Part shown: positions 12,933-21,143 of the stretch, piece by piece | How the letters are laid out: the number at the start of each line of letters is the position of its first letter | How positions within the stretch are numbered: the stretch's first letter is position 1 | From: Lachnospiraceae bacterium | GTDB lineage: Bacteria > Bacillota > Clostridia > Lachnospirales > Lachnospiraceae | Direction of reading: 5' to 3' | Assembly (NCBI GenBank): GCA_017518185.1 | Contig: JAFWWB010000035.1 | Coordinates: 1-38,023, forward strand | Length of the DNA: 38,023 nt | Notes under the pieces: generated by a model | What the model was told of the DNA's origin: nothing | Seen by the model: only the letters and a program-made list of their open reading frames with translations | Databases searched by the model: none | Program-made: the position numbers and the translations under genes

Positions 12933-13841
12933 ATGCCGTTCAAAGTTATCATAATGCTGCTGGGAAAGCTTTACGACCAGTACAAGAATGCAATAAAGCT
13001 TGAGGAATTAAAAGGAAACATCGAGGTCGCAGCCATAGGTGACATCGCCCCTTATGCACGGTCGCTTGACGGCTGGCGGCTCTGTACCACCGAGGAGGCC
13101 CTCTCCTCCGGCTTCGATTACCTGATAATGTCACAGGGCGTGAGGGAGACCGAAAACGCCGCACTTACTTTTTCAAAGATCGGCATAGATCCGGAACGCG
13201 TTCTTTCGATAGAGATCTTCGGCGCCCAGTGCTTTGATTTTCCCGGATACGTACGGCTGCACCACTCAAAGCTTTCCATAATAGCCAAAAACTGCTGGGG
13301 TGGCTTCACCTATCATGCCCTGCGCCTGAAGTTCAGATCGCCTTTCATCAATATGTTCCTCGATGACGATGATTTTCTCCGCTTTCTGGCTTCACCGGCG
13401 GAATACCTGTCACTGCCTCTCACGGAATATGACAAAACAAGGCCCGGAGCAGTTCAGGCAGACTATCCCCTGGCCGGACTCGGCGACCTGCTGCTGCATT
13501 TAAATCATTATAAAAGCTTTGAAGACGGGAAACGCTGCTGGGAAGAAAGAAAGGCCCGCATCAACCCTGACGGGCTGTTCATGATGGCTTTTACCACCTC
13601 TCCGCAGATTGCGGAAAGCTACGGGAAACTCCCTTATGGCAGAAAAGTGATCTTCACCCCGGAGGAATTCGGAGTTGAAGGTGAGCTCTGTCTTAAGGAC
13701 TACAACGCCTGGTTAAGCGAAGACCGTTCGGATTTCTGGAAAAACGTAAACGGTGTTGCCAACGGTACGCTGCAGTACTACGATCCCATAAAACTTCTGA
13801 ACGGCGATCCGGATTTCCTGCGTATAGAAAAAAACGGGTAG
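12933..13841 (+). CDS. DUF1919 family protein (putative surface polysaccharide enzyme)
   Basis: A 302-residue soluble protein. The central segment KLSIIAKNCWGGFTYHALRL followed by KFRSPFINMFLDDDDFLRFL (about 109-147) is the DUF1919 signature. This family is found in exopolysaccharide and lipopolysaccharide gene clusters and is sometimes called an acyltransferase-like exopolysaccharide protein. An additional N-terminal domain of about 105 residues (KVIIMLLGKLYDQYKNAIK, IEVAAIGDIAP, DYLIMSQGV) looks like a nucleotide-sugar-style alpha/beta fold. Shine-Dalgarno GGGGGAGG is 6 bases from the ATG. The stop codon lies in the stem of the opposing terminator. Its biochemical role is not known; the neighbourhood suggests glycan modification. 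Confidence 0.75.
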   Translation: MPFKVIIMLLGKLYDQYKNAIKLEELKGNIEVAAIGDIAPYARSLDGWRLCTTEEALSSGFDYLIMSQGVRETENAALTFSKIGIDPERVLSIEIFGAQCFDFPGYVRLHHSKLSIIAKNCWGGFTYHALRLKFRSPFINMFLDDDDFLRFLASPAEYLSLPLTEYDKTRPGAVQADYPLAGLGDLLLHLNHYKSFEDGKRCWEERKARINPDGLFMMAFTTSPQIAESYGKLPYGRKVIFTPEEFGVEGELCLKDYNAWLSEDRSDFWKNVNGVANGTLQYYDPIKLLNGDPDFLRIEKNG

Positions 13842-13861
13842 GAGGTATTCCCCCTGCCCGT
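13828..13861 (-). terminator. Rho-independent terminator of the GH51 transcript
   Basis: On the minus strand a 12-position stem (ACGGGCAGGGGG against CCTCCTACCCGT, one mismatch and one G-T pair, loop AATA) is followed by six T. It ends the SBP-permease-YesL-GH8-GH51 transcript. It overlaps the last codons of the convergent DUF1919 gene. Confidence 0.85.
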
Positions 13862-13888
13862 TCTCATCATATCTTCATCTGATCTTTA

Positions 13889-15391
13889 TCAGATCTCAAC
13901 AGCCAGATGCATTACCGAGGAAGCCGGTATGGTAAAGCAGATGTCATTTCCTTCAACCTTACAGCCGTCGAAGCTCTTCTTCACCACATTCTCCGGTGCC
14001 TCAAAAGTGTTGTGAGCATGCATCTCACCGCCCACTATCTCGGCGCTCACTCCCTTTACAACGCTGCCGCAGAAGCCCGCCCTGATCTCCTGATCCTTAT
14101 CTGCCGAAAGATTGCAGAGGGTGATGTGAAGCTTTCCGTCAGTGCCCATGGAGGCTGATTCCTGAAGAGCCGGCACCTTCCACTCATCCTCGGCTCCGAT
14201 CGTCTCGTTCTCGATATAGCTTCTTACAAGCTCGGCATCCTGATGATACTTGTACATATCAAACACATGATAGGTGGGGGTCTTTATCATCTTTGCACCG
14301 TCCGTCAGTATCACGGACTGGAGCACGTTCACCAGCTGTGCGATATTTGCCATTCTTACTCTCCTGCAGTGCTTATTGAAGATGTTAAGATGGATACCGG
14401 CGATCAGCGCGTCACGCACGGTATTCTGCTGATAGAGGAAGCCGGGATTCGTACCCTTCTCCACATCATACCAGCTGCCCCATTCATCAACGATGAGTCC
14501 GACCTTTCCTTTGGGATCATGCCTGTCCATGATTGCCTCGTTTATGGTGATCCTGTTCTCGATCTCCAGGGCCTTGTTAAGTGTCCTGTACCATTCCTTT
14601 TCGTCAAACTCTGTTGCGCTGCCCTTGTTATCCCAGTCTCCGGGTATGGTGTAATAATGGAAGGAGAGGCCGTCCATGAAACCGTGGTACTGCTCGGGAG
14701 ACTTGAAGCAGATCTCCATCACCTTATCAGGCCATTCCATATCGGTACCGTCCGAACCGCAGCATACCTTTGATATGGGTCTTGCGGGATCATAGTTGCG
14801 GACATAGGTCTGGTAACGGCGGTAAAGATTCGCATAATACTCAGGAGTCATGTTCCCGCCGCAGCCCCAGTTCTCATTTCCGACACCGAAATAATCGACC
14901 TTCCAGGGCTCCTTTGAACCGTTGGCCTCCCGAAGCTCGGCCATAGGGGAGACTCCGTCGAAGGTCATGTATTCCACCCACTCGCTCATCTCCCGCACGG
15001 TGCCGCTGCCCACATTTCCGTTCACATAGGTCTTGCAGCCCAGCTGTCTGCAGAGTTCCATATACTCATGAGTCCCGAAGCTGTTATCCTCCACAACTCC
15101 TCCCCAATGGGTGTTTACCATCTTCTTTCTTTTTTCAAGAGGACCGATGCCGTCGCGCCAGTGATACTCATCAGCGAAGCAGCCGCCGGGCCAGCGAAGG
15201 ACGGGTATCTTTATGGCCTTCAGCGCTTCCACCACATCGCTTCTCATTCCCTTCACATTGGGGATATCCGTGTTCTTTTCCCCCACGAAGACGCCTTCGT
15301 AGATGCATCTTCCCAGATGCTCCGAAAAATGTCCCTGGGTCTCCGGATTGATGTGACCGAGTCTGTCATTGGGGTCGATAGTAAGCTTCAT
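13889..15391 (-). CDS. Alpha-L-arabinofuranosidase, GH51
   Basis: It removes alpha-linked arabinofuranose side groups from arabinoxylo-oligosaccharides. The 500-residue (beta/alpha)8 protein with C-terminal beta domain has no signal peptide, so it acts in the cytoplasm. [21 protein letters not shown] (about 64-84) is the GH51 signature. The acid/base Glu is E173 in GNENWG and the nucleophile E303 in VDEWGSWY. I start at the ATG at 15389-15391: AAGGAG lies 7 bases upstream, while the in-frame ATGs further up are too close to or before it. It is the last gene of its transcript, 48 bases after GH8. Confidence 0.95.
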   Translation of the reverse strand: MKLTIDPNDRLGHINPETQGHFSEHLGRCIYEGVFVGEKNTDIPNVKGMRSDVVEALKAIKIPVLRWPGGCFADEYHWRDGIGPLEKRKKMVNTHWGGVVEDNSFGTHEYMELCRQLGCKTYVNGNVGSGTVREMSEWVEYMTFDGVSPMAELREANGSKEPWKVDYFGVGNENWGCGGNMTPEYYANLYRRYQTYVRNYDPARPISKVCCGSDGTDMEWPDKVMEICFKSPEQYHGFMDGLSFHYYTIPGDWDNKGSATEFDEKEWYRTLNKALEIENRITINEAIMDRHDPKGKVGLIVDEWGSWYDVEKGTNPGFLYQQNTVRDALIAGIHLNIFNKHCRRVRMANIAQLVNVLQSVILTDGAKMIKTPTYHVFDMYKYHQDAELVRSYIENETIGAEDEWKVPALQESASMGTDGKLHITLCNLSADKDQEIRAGFCGSVVKGVSAEIVGGEMHAHNTFEAPENVVKKSFDGCKVEGNDICFTIPASSVMHLAVEI

Positions 15392-15439
15392 ACTCATTCT
15401 CCTTTTCACCTTTATACGAAAGCCGCTTAAGCTCCCGGT

Positions 15440-16567
15440 TTAATACATTCTGTAGTTTCCGCTGAGGAGCATGTAAACAAAAAAGTACAGGCAGTTATCG
15501 TAATACCTGCGGTCTCCCTTTCTTAAGCCGCCCTTAAGGAAGAGCTCCACCCAGGGCTTTGCTGCCTCAGGCGCAAGCACGGCAGCCGATGCATTTGAGG
15601 CTGTCAGTCCCACGGGATGCAGGGCTTTCTCTTCGGTGGGCTCTCCGTCCGTGGTATAGACCGTCTTCCAGCTCCCGTCCTCCCTCTTATCCTCAAAGAA
15701 AGCAAGAATATGCTCCGCCTCTTCCTTAGCCCATGCGCTTTCCCCGTTCCATACAGCATCCAGCGCCACATTTATCATGGTCCTGTAGGCATCGCTGTAG
15801 TACCAGTCGTGTCTGCCGAAGATATCCTGCATCCCCGTAAAGGGGCTGCCGTCATAAGCAGCATATTCCGCGGAAAGCCCTGTTACGGGATGGCAGCACT
15901 TTTTCCAGTATTCACGGCTTGCTTTTTCAGCTTCAAGATAGAATTCCCTGTCGCCGGGCAGGGCATAGTCCGCATAGATCCTGTAAAAATGAGGCAGATG
16001 ATAGGAAGGATCAGAGAAATCCAGCTCTGCCACAAAACGGATATAATGATTGTCAGGATCGAACATAGCCCGTCCCGCTGTTCCGTCAGAACCCTTACGG
16101 GCCATGGTATGCAGAAGCGCAGCCGCCTCTTTGTGATAATCAAATATCCCCGTGCCGTTGCCCCAGCGGTTTCCCGCAAAGATCAGAGCCATGGCGAAAT
16201 ACTCCTCACCGTCGGGAGCAGCTCCCTCGGCATTCTTACTTCCGTCCGTTGCACAGGACCAGGCGAAATAACCGGCCTGCACTCCTTCGGTCTGGTACAT
16301 ATATATTTTAGCCCATTTCCAGAGCCTGTCAAATTCTTCCTTATGATCGGTCTGCACGCACATCATCATGCCATAGCTCATGCCCTCGGTGCGGGCATCA
16401 TGATTTCCCGTGTCCTCCATATATCCCATGTCATCTCCCGCAGGATGATAAACACGGTCTTCATCGCTTCCGTAAAACAATGTCTGAAAGATGTTCTCGC
16501 ACTCACGGCGGGCATCCTCATCACTTATGCCATATGCTTTCAGATGATTGGTATATTCTTTTTTCAT
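15440..16567 (-). CDS. Reducing-end xylose-releasing exo-oligoxylanase, GH8 (Rex)
   Basis: It releases xylose from the reducing end of xylo-oligosaccharides of three or more units, in the cytoplasm (no signal peptide). It is a 375-residue (alpha/alpha)6 barrel. The general acid is E61 in DARTEGMSYG. D119 in APDGEEYFA and D259 in DWYYSDAYRT sit at the positions of conserved GH8 acids; D259 fits the catalytic base of Rex enzymes. L316-H317-P318 matches the Leu-His-Pro loop that blocks the +2 subsite and makes the Bacillus halodurans Rex enzyme exo-acting. Its ATG overlaps the YesL stop by 4 bases. Confidence 0.9.
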   Translation of the reverse strand: MKKEYTNHLKAYGISDEDARRECENIFQTLFYGSDEDRVYHPAGDDMGYMEDTGNHDARTEGMSYGMMMCVQTDHKEEFDRLWKWAKIYMYQTEGVQAGYFAWSCATDGSKNAEGAAPDGEEYFAMALIFAGNRWGNGTGIFDYHKEAAALLHTMARKGSDGTAGRAMFDPDNHYIRFVAELDFSDPSYHLPHFYRIYADYALPGDREFYLEAEKASREYWKKCCHPVTGLSAEYAAYDGSPFTGMQDIFGRHDWYYSDAYRTMINVALDAVWNGESAWAKEEAEHILAFFEDKREDGSWKTVYTTDGEPTEEKALHPVGLTASNASAAVLAPEAAKPWVELFLKGGLRKGDRRYYDNCLYFFVYMLLSGNYRMY

Positions 16568-17178
16568 AATCCCATTTTCTCCTCCAGACGGGTAAATTCC
16601 TTAACAAAAAACCTGCTGTTATAGTGGAGCATCACACACTGGGTGAACAGGCAGATGACCCAGGCCCACTTCAGGTACCAGATGCTTATCACAAGCGGCA
16701 CGATCACCATTGCAATGGCGATCAGCAGCCGTCCGAAATGCGCCGCAGTCAATCCGAGTGCTGCTTTCAATGCCTCTTTGTTACTGATCTCATAACGCGC
16801 TATTATCACGAAAAAAACAAGGAATATCATCATGTAGAAGATACTCAGCAGAATGAGCCCCCAGCGGTAGACTGCCGGGCTCTCATAGGAAAGCGCATAA
16901 TTCCAGTTCCATAATAAAAGGCCGCAGCCCAAAACAGACACGATACCGGGGAGCAGTGTCTGTTTCAGGTTGCGTAAAAAGGAGGTAAAATATGTTTTAA
17001 AGACAGGTGCGGCTTCTTCCCGCACCAGCTTCATACTCACATAATACTTGGCACTTAAGGCAGCCCCGGCCGTGATGAGCGGCAGAGAGCAGATCAGGCA
17101 GAGAATGTTGAGCAAAGCATAGTCGGCGGCTCTGCTTATGGCCTGCATCACGGGGCTGTCAAAAGATAACCATTTCAT
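16564..17178 (-). CDS. YesL family membrane protein (DUF624)
   Basis: A 204-residue integral membrane protein with about five hydrophobic segments (about 20-45, 74-92, 106-125, 148-160, 163-185). The DUF624 N-terminus FDSPVMQAISRAADYALLNIL and SAKYYVSMKLVREE are clear. YesL-type proteins accompany YesM/YesN systems and LplBC-type sugar importers; their exact function is not established. The Shine-Dalgarno AAGGAG is 8 bases from the start. It sits 6 bases after the second permease and overlaps the GH8 start by 4 bases. Confidence 0.9.
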   Translation of the reverse strand: MKWLSFDSPVMQAISRAADYALLNILCLICSLPLITAGAALSAKYYVSMKLVREEAAPVFKTYFTSFLRNLKQTLLPGIVSVLGCGLLLWNWNYALSYESPAVYRWGLILLSIFYMMIFLVFFVIIARYEISNKEALKAALGLTAAHFGRLLIAIAMVIVPLVISIWYLKWAWVICLFTQCVMLHYNSRFFVKEFTRLEEKMGL

Positions 17179-17184
17179 TTCGTA

Positions 17185-18174
17185 TCACTCCTTCACGCCG
17201 CCGATGGTAAGACCGGTAACGAAATACCTCTGAAGGAAAGGATACAGCATAACTATGGGCGCCATGGTAAGTATGGTCGCTGCAGACCTTACTGAGATAG
17301 GTGTGATATTGACACCGGATCCCGGAGTGGTGTTTGCGCCCGTGCTTCCCTTCAGGCTGGTGACCGAAGAGAGCAGCTTCATCAACTCGTACTGCAGCGT
17401 GGTGTACTGTGTAGCGAAACGGTTGTACAGCATGGTATCAAACCAGGAGTTCCACTGGCCTACTGCCACGAAGAGCGCCACTGTCGCGTACACAGGCTTG
17501 CACAGCGGGGATATGACCTTCAGGAATATGGTAAAGAATCCCGCGCCGTCTATCTCGGCTGCTTCCTGCAGTGAATCGGGAAGACCCTCCATATAGGTAC
17601 GCATGACCAGCATGTTGAAACCGCTTATCATCGCAGGGATGACATATACCCAGAAGGTACCGGTCAGGTGCAGCTTCTGATAAAGGAGCAGTGTGGGGAT
17701 CATACCGCCGTTAACATACATGGTGATGACCCAGAACAATGCCAGCTGTGAACGGAACACGAATTTTCTCTGTGCCACGATAAACGCCAGCAGCGCATTT
17801 GCAGCCAGAGCCAGGAGTGTTCCTATAACGGTCCTCAGCACGGAGATCAGTGCGCCCTGCATGATATCCTTCTTACCCAGCACCGTGGTGTAATTGGTCC
17901 AGGTGAACATTCTGGGTATGAGGTGCACGCCGCCTCTGACTGCATCCACACCGTCGTTAAAGGAGATCGCCAGGGTGTTCAGCACGGGGTACAGTGTGAT
18001 GACACAGACCGCGATCATTATGATGGCATTACAGGTATAGAAGATTATGTCTCCGACCTTAAGCTTGCCATGTCTCTTCTCATTGATGGTAGCGACCTTG
18101 ATCTTATCTTTCCTTACGGAGGTATCCAGGCTTATGCCGTTTTCCTGCCCTTTATTTTCCTTTGTCTCTTTCAT
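17185..18174 (-). CDS. Carbohydrate ABC transporter permease (LplC/YtcP type, MalG-like)
   Basis: One of the two membrane subunits of a xylo-oligosaccharide ABC importer. About 329 residues, with a hydrophilic N-terminal extension of about 40 residues before TM1 (IIFYTCNAIIMIAVCVITLY). Six membrane segments follow. The EAA loop SLQEAAEIDGAGFFTIFLKV, with ISPLCKPVYA after it, is the ATPase-docking motif. The C-terminal LQRYFVTGLTIGGVKE ending is typical of this class. I start at 18172-18174 because GGAGG lies 7 bases before it; two upstream in-frame ATGs are excluded on spacing. It is 13 bases after the other permease. No ATPase gene is nearby. Confidence 0.93.
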   Translation of the reverse strand: MKETKENKGQENGISLDTSVRKDKIKVATINEKRHGKLKVGDIIFYTCNAIIMIAVCVITLYPVLNTLAISFNDGVDAVRGGVHLIPRMFTWTNYTTVLGKKDIMQGALISVLRTVIGTLLALAANALLAFIVAQRKFVFRSQLALFWVITMYVNGGMIPTLLLYQKLHLTGTFWVYVIPAMISGFNMLVMRTYMEGLPDSLQEAAEIDGAGFFTIFLKVISPLCKPVYATVALFVAVGQWNSWFDTMLYNRFATQYTTLQYELMKLLSSVTSLKGSTGANTTPGSGVNITPISVRSAATILTMAPIVMLYPFLQRYFVTGLTIGGVKE

Positions 18175-18187
18175 CTCCATACCTCCC

Positions 18188-19138
18188 TTAGAACAGTCTT
18201 CCTTCACCGGTCTTCTTTGCTATGGCATTCGCTATCATAATGATGACGATGGAAACCACGCTCTTGAAGATACCGGCTGCGGTACCAAGTGAATAGTCAT
18301 TTTGGCTCACGCCCCAGGTCAGCACGTAGATATCGATGGTATCCGAAACGTTCTTGACCAGACCGTTACCCAAAAGGTACTGCACTTCGAAACCTGCATT
18401 CAGTATGAAGCCCATGTTCATAAGAAGCAGAACTATGATCGTAGGTCTTAAGCTGGGCAGTGTGACATACCAGATCTTTCCCCAGCGCCCTGCTCCGTCA
18501 ATGGCCGCCGCCTCGTAGAGGTTGGGATCGATGGAACTGATGGCCGACAGATAAATGATGGCATTCCAGCCCATTTCCTTCCAGAGGTGTGCAAAACACA
18601 CGATACCCCAGAAAAGCTTCGGTGTTGAAAAGAACCCTATGGGATCTTTTATTATATGAAATTTGAGCAGCAGCTCGTTCACTATACCTGAATTGGAAAG
18701 TGAATCGTGAAGTATGCCCGTAACTATGATCCAGGACAGAAAGTGCGGCAGATAGGATATCGTCTGAACCACTCTCTTCCCGCCCAGGGAACGCATCTCG
18801 TTCAGCAGCACCGCAAAGGCGATGGGGAACAGCGTCGTGGGAAAGATCAGGTTCAGGAGTCCCATACAGAACGTATTTCTTATAACCCTTAAAAACGTAG
18901 CATCGGAAAACAGGAACTTAAACTTGTCAAGTCCTACAAAGGTCGAGTGGAGCAGACCATCCTTGGGCTTGTAATTCTGGAATGCCATGATCCAGCCCCC
19001 AAGCGGAACATAGTAGAACAGCAGTCCGTATGCTACGAAGATGATCGAAATAATGATCAGTACTCTCTGCCGGTACAGTATCTTCCTGTTGATCTCAACC
19101 TTGGATTTTGATTTCTTTTTTTCTTCCGGCTTACTCAT
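18188..19138 (-). CDS. Carbohydrate ABC transporter permease (LplB/YtpB type, MalF-like)
   Basis: The partner permease, 316 residues. A Lys-rich cytoplasmic N-terminus (EEKKKSKSKVEINRK) precedes TM1 (VLIIISIIFVAYGLLFYYVP) and the family motif PLGGWIMAFQNYKP. YLPHFLSWIIVTGILHDSLS and the EAA loop LYEAAAIDGAGRWGKIWYVT are diagnostic. The C-terminus ends SIVIIMIANAIAKKTGEGRLF. It follows the binding protein gene after an 87-base spacer that contains a strong hairpin. Confidence 0.93.
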   Translation of the reverse strand: MSKPEEKKKSKSKVEINRKILYRQRVLIIISIIFVAYGLLFYYVPLGGWIMAFQNYKPKDGLLHSTFVGLDKFKFLFSDATFLRVIRNTFCMGLLNLIFPTTLFPIAFAVLLNEMRSLGGKRVVQTISYLPHFLSWIIVTGILHDSLSNSGIVNELLLKFHIIKDPIGFFSTPKLFWGIVCFAHLWKEMGWNAIIYLSAISSIDPNLYEAAAIDGAGRWGKIWYVTLPSLRPTIIVLLLMNMGFILNAGFEVQYLLGNGLVKNVSDTIDIYVLTWGVSQNDYSLGTAAGIFKSVVSIVIIMIANAIAKKTGEGRLF

Positions 19139-19159
19139 ATCCTCTCCTTACTTATAAGA

Positions 19160-19200
19160 AATGGCAACCATATACAATGCTGCTGTATATGATTGCCATT
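19160..19200 (-). repeat. Intercistronic hairpin between binding protein and permease genes
   Basis: An 18-base imperfect inverted repeat (AATGGCAAYCATATACAR arms, two differences that can be G-U pairs in RNA) with a 5-base loop. No T-run follows on the minus strand. Such hairpins after binding-protein genes commonly stabilise the upstream mRNA, so the binding protein is made in excess of the permeases. Confidence 0.75.
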
Positions 19201-19225
19201 CCACACTTGACTTACTGCGTCGGTA

Positions 19226-20947
19226 TTACTTGCCGGCTCTCCTGTCCAGCTCAGCCTGCATCTCGTTCAGGAAGTCCTGAGGAGTGCATGCGTTGTACGC
19301 ATCCATGTAGCTTGCCCAGTCGCCTTCAAAGTCGGAGCTCATAACGATCTTGGGAAGCCACTCGTGCTTGGTCTGGCCCATCTTGGTCCATGCCACACCG
19401 CCCGGGGTGTCAGTGGTCAGGTTGTTGGAGAAGGACCACATCGGGAACCAGGGTGCATTCTCTTCCACTACGGAACCGATCATGCCGGGATAGGTGGTCA
19501 CGCCGTATGCATTGAAGCAGTCCTTAAGAGGAGTGGACAGGCTCTCGAAGAACTCGGAAGGCTGCTCCTCAGGAAGGTTTGCGTTCTTGCCGTCATCGCT
19601 GGTGCCGCCGTACTGAGGCAGGTAGCTGTATACGCAGCGGTGCTTTGCCTGGTATGCGGGATCTGCCCACTGCATACGCATCTCGGGAGTTCTGTAGAAC
19701 AGGCCCTGATCGTCTACGAGGTAATCGGTGCCTTCAACACCCCAGAATCTGAGGTTCAGGTTGTCCTGATCGAGCATAGCGTTAAGGAATTCAAAGGTCT
19801 TATCAATATCAGGATTGGTGGTGAGCACGCCGACACCGGAGCTTACGTTAAGGGTGTCGCCGTAGGTGTGCCAGCGCTGTTCCATGCCCTCATCGATGGT
19901 AAGTCCGAGAGGTACGAAGTTGCAGCCCTTCTCATCAAGGCCGGTCTGCTTGAAGGTATCATTGATGGTCATGAAATCCCAGTACTGATCGCACATTGCA
20001 AGCACGTTACCGTTGGAAAGCTTGGAGATGTACTCATCATAAGTCTGGGTACCGAACTCCTTGTCCACGATGCCCTTAGCGTACTCTTCGTTGAGCTTCT
20101 TGAAGTAACGCTTTGCGGTAGGAGTGGTGTTGTAGTCAACGATCTTAGGATTGGAAGGATCGCTCTTGTCGACTATAACGGAACCGTCGTTAGGATATCC
20201 ATCCAGGAACTCGGGTGCGTTCTCTATACAGAAATATCTCCAGTCATCGCAGAGGCAGGTGTAAGGGATAACTGCCATTCCGTCATCGGTGGTAGGATGC
20301 TCTGCATAATATCTCTCGAGCAGATCGAAGTACTGGTCAAGAGTATGGATCTCGGGATAGTTGTCCCATGCAAGAACCCTTGCCTGGATCCAGAATGCCT
20401 CATCATTGTGGGTCGTGGAAGTAGGTGCGCCCTTGGTGTTCTGGAACACGTTGCACCAGTAGATGTGTCCGTCATCCTGACGGAACTGATCCCACTCTGC
20501 ATCGGTGTAGTAGTTCTTAAGGTTGGGATACTTGTCCAGATAATCATCCCATGCTACCAGAAGGCCTGCATCGTAAAGCTGCATCATACCGTCGCCGCCG
20601 TCGATCAGGTCGGGATAGGTTCCGCTGGCGATGATGGTACCTACTGCCTCTGCAGCGGTCTGACCGGTCAGCCAGGTCTCCTTAACGCTTACGCCGGTCT
20701 TGTCAGCCAGTATCTTCTGGATCTCGTTGTCATCGTTGATCTCGGAACCGGGCATAGCGATGAACATAGACAGATTAAGAACCTCTCCGGATGCCTGAGT
20801 GCCGCCGCCGTTGGATCCGCTTCCGCTTCCACCTGCTCCGCCTGCACCACCTGCTCCGCCGTCACCGCCGCCGCAGCCTGCAAGAGCGCCAGCCAGCATC
20901 AGGGATGTAAGACCCAGTGCAACCGGTTTTTTCCATGATCTTTTCAT
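19226..20947 (-). CDS. Extracellular solute-binding lipoprotein (LplA/YtcQ type)
   Basis: It captures oligosaccharide outside the cell for the two permeases downstream. The 573-residue precursor begins MKRSWKKPVALGLTSLMLAG with lipobox LAGC (Cys about 25). A Gly/Ser-rich tether of about 28 residues follows. The mature protein is the large type (over 500 residues) seen with LplBC permeases. FEFLNAMLDQDNLNLRFWGVEGTDY and MSSDFEGDWASYMDAYNACT with the C-terminal FLNEMQAELDRRAGK are family features. The start at 20945-20947 is chosen because AAGGAGAGG precedes it and it gives a normal signal peptide; an upstream in-frame ATG adds 26 unrelated residues. First gene of its transcript, with a weak -35 and a cre-like site. 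Confidence 0.93.
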   Translation of the reverse strand: MKRSWKKPVALGLTSLMLAGALAGCGGGDGGAGGAGGAGGSGSGSNGGGTQASGEVLNLSMFIAMPGSEINDDNEIQKILADKTGVSVKETWLTGQTAAEAVGTIIASGTYPDLIDGGDGMMQLYDAGLLVAWDDYLDKYPNLKNYYTDAEWDQFRQDDGHIYWCNVFQNTKGAPTSTTHNDEAFWIQARVLAWDNYPEIHTLDQYFDLLERYYAEHPTTDDGMAVIPYTCLCDDWRYFCIENAPEFLDGYPNDGSVIVDKSDPSNPKIVDYNTTPTAKRYFKKLNEEYAKGIVDKEFGTQTYDEYISKLSNGNVLAMCDQYWDFMTINDTFKQTGLDEKGCNFVPLGLTIDEGMEQRWHTYGDTLNVSSGVGVLTTNPDIDKTFEFLNAMLDQDNLNLRFWGVEGTDYLVDDQGLFYRTPEMRMQWADPAYQAKHRCVYSYLPQYGGTSDDGKNANLPEEQPSEFFESLSTPLKDCFNAYGVTTYPGMIGSVVEENAPWFPMWSFSNNLTTDTPGGVAWTKMGQTKHEWLPKIVMSSDFEGDWASYMDAYNACTPQDFLNEMQAELDRRAGK

Positions 20948-20983
20948 AAATACCTCTCCTTTCCTCCCTTTAGAAGTCTCTGT

Positions 20984-21004
20984 TCCCGTAACCTCATTAC
21001 GGGA
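20984..21004 (-). promoter_or_regulatory. Hairpin in the binding-protein mRNA leader
   Basis: A perfect 8-bp inverted repeat TCCCGTAA-cctca-TTACGGGA, about 40 bases before the start codon and about 50 after the predicted transcript start. It could be a 5' stabilising hairpin or a protein-binding site. No T-run follows. Confidence 0.45.
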
Positions 21005-21062
21005 TCCGCTTTTTATGTTACACATTATATTCCCGGACTGTTTTTTTATCTCCCGACAAAAT

Positions 21063-21102
21063 ATTATAAGAAATCCGAAAAAATATAGTGAAAGCCCTTA
21101 CA
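21063..21102 (-). promoter_or_regulatory. Promoter of the binding-protein operon with overlapping cre-like site
   Basis: TATAAT at 21063-21068 is a consensus -10; only poor -35 matches exist (TCACTA at spacing 17), as expected for an activator-dependent promoter. Positions 21089-21102 read TGAAAGCCCTTACA, one base away from the classical CcpA site TGAAAGCGCTTACA, and overlap the -35. A second TATAAT at 21024-21029 is possible. The activator is presumably the AraC-type regulator encoded just upstream. Confidence 0.45.
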
Positions 21103-21110
21103 AAAAAATC

Positions 21111-21143
21111 AAAAAAAAAGCCGGCCAGCTTTTACTGGTCGGC
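21111..21143 (-). terminator. Rho-independent terminator after the response regulator gene
   Basis: GCCGACCAG-TAAAAG-CTGGCCGGC (one mismatch in the 9-bp stem) followed on the minus strand by nine T. The stem begins within the last codons of the response regulator, so its stop codon is in the loop. It separates the upstream DUF4867-to-YesN block from the transport block. Confidence 0.9.

Noticed and set aside
13828-13861. The hairpin as a terminator for the plus-strand DUF1919 gene
   Set aside because: The T-run is on the minus-strand side only; on the plus strand the stem is followed by mixed sequence.
20799-20880. A tandem DNA repeat (CRISPR-like or VNTR) in the binding-protein gene
   Set aside because: It encodes the Gly/Ser tether after the lipobox; codons vary and there are no spacers.
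19364-20938. A 524-codon plus-strand ORF opposite the binding-protein gene
   Set aside because: Antisense shadow: its His/Val/Leu-rich translation has no recognisable domain and the opposite strand encodes an obvious lipoprotein.
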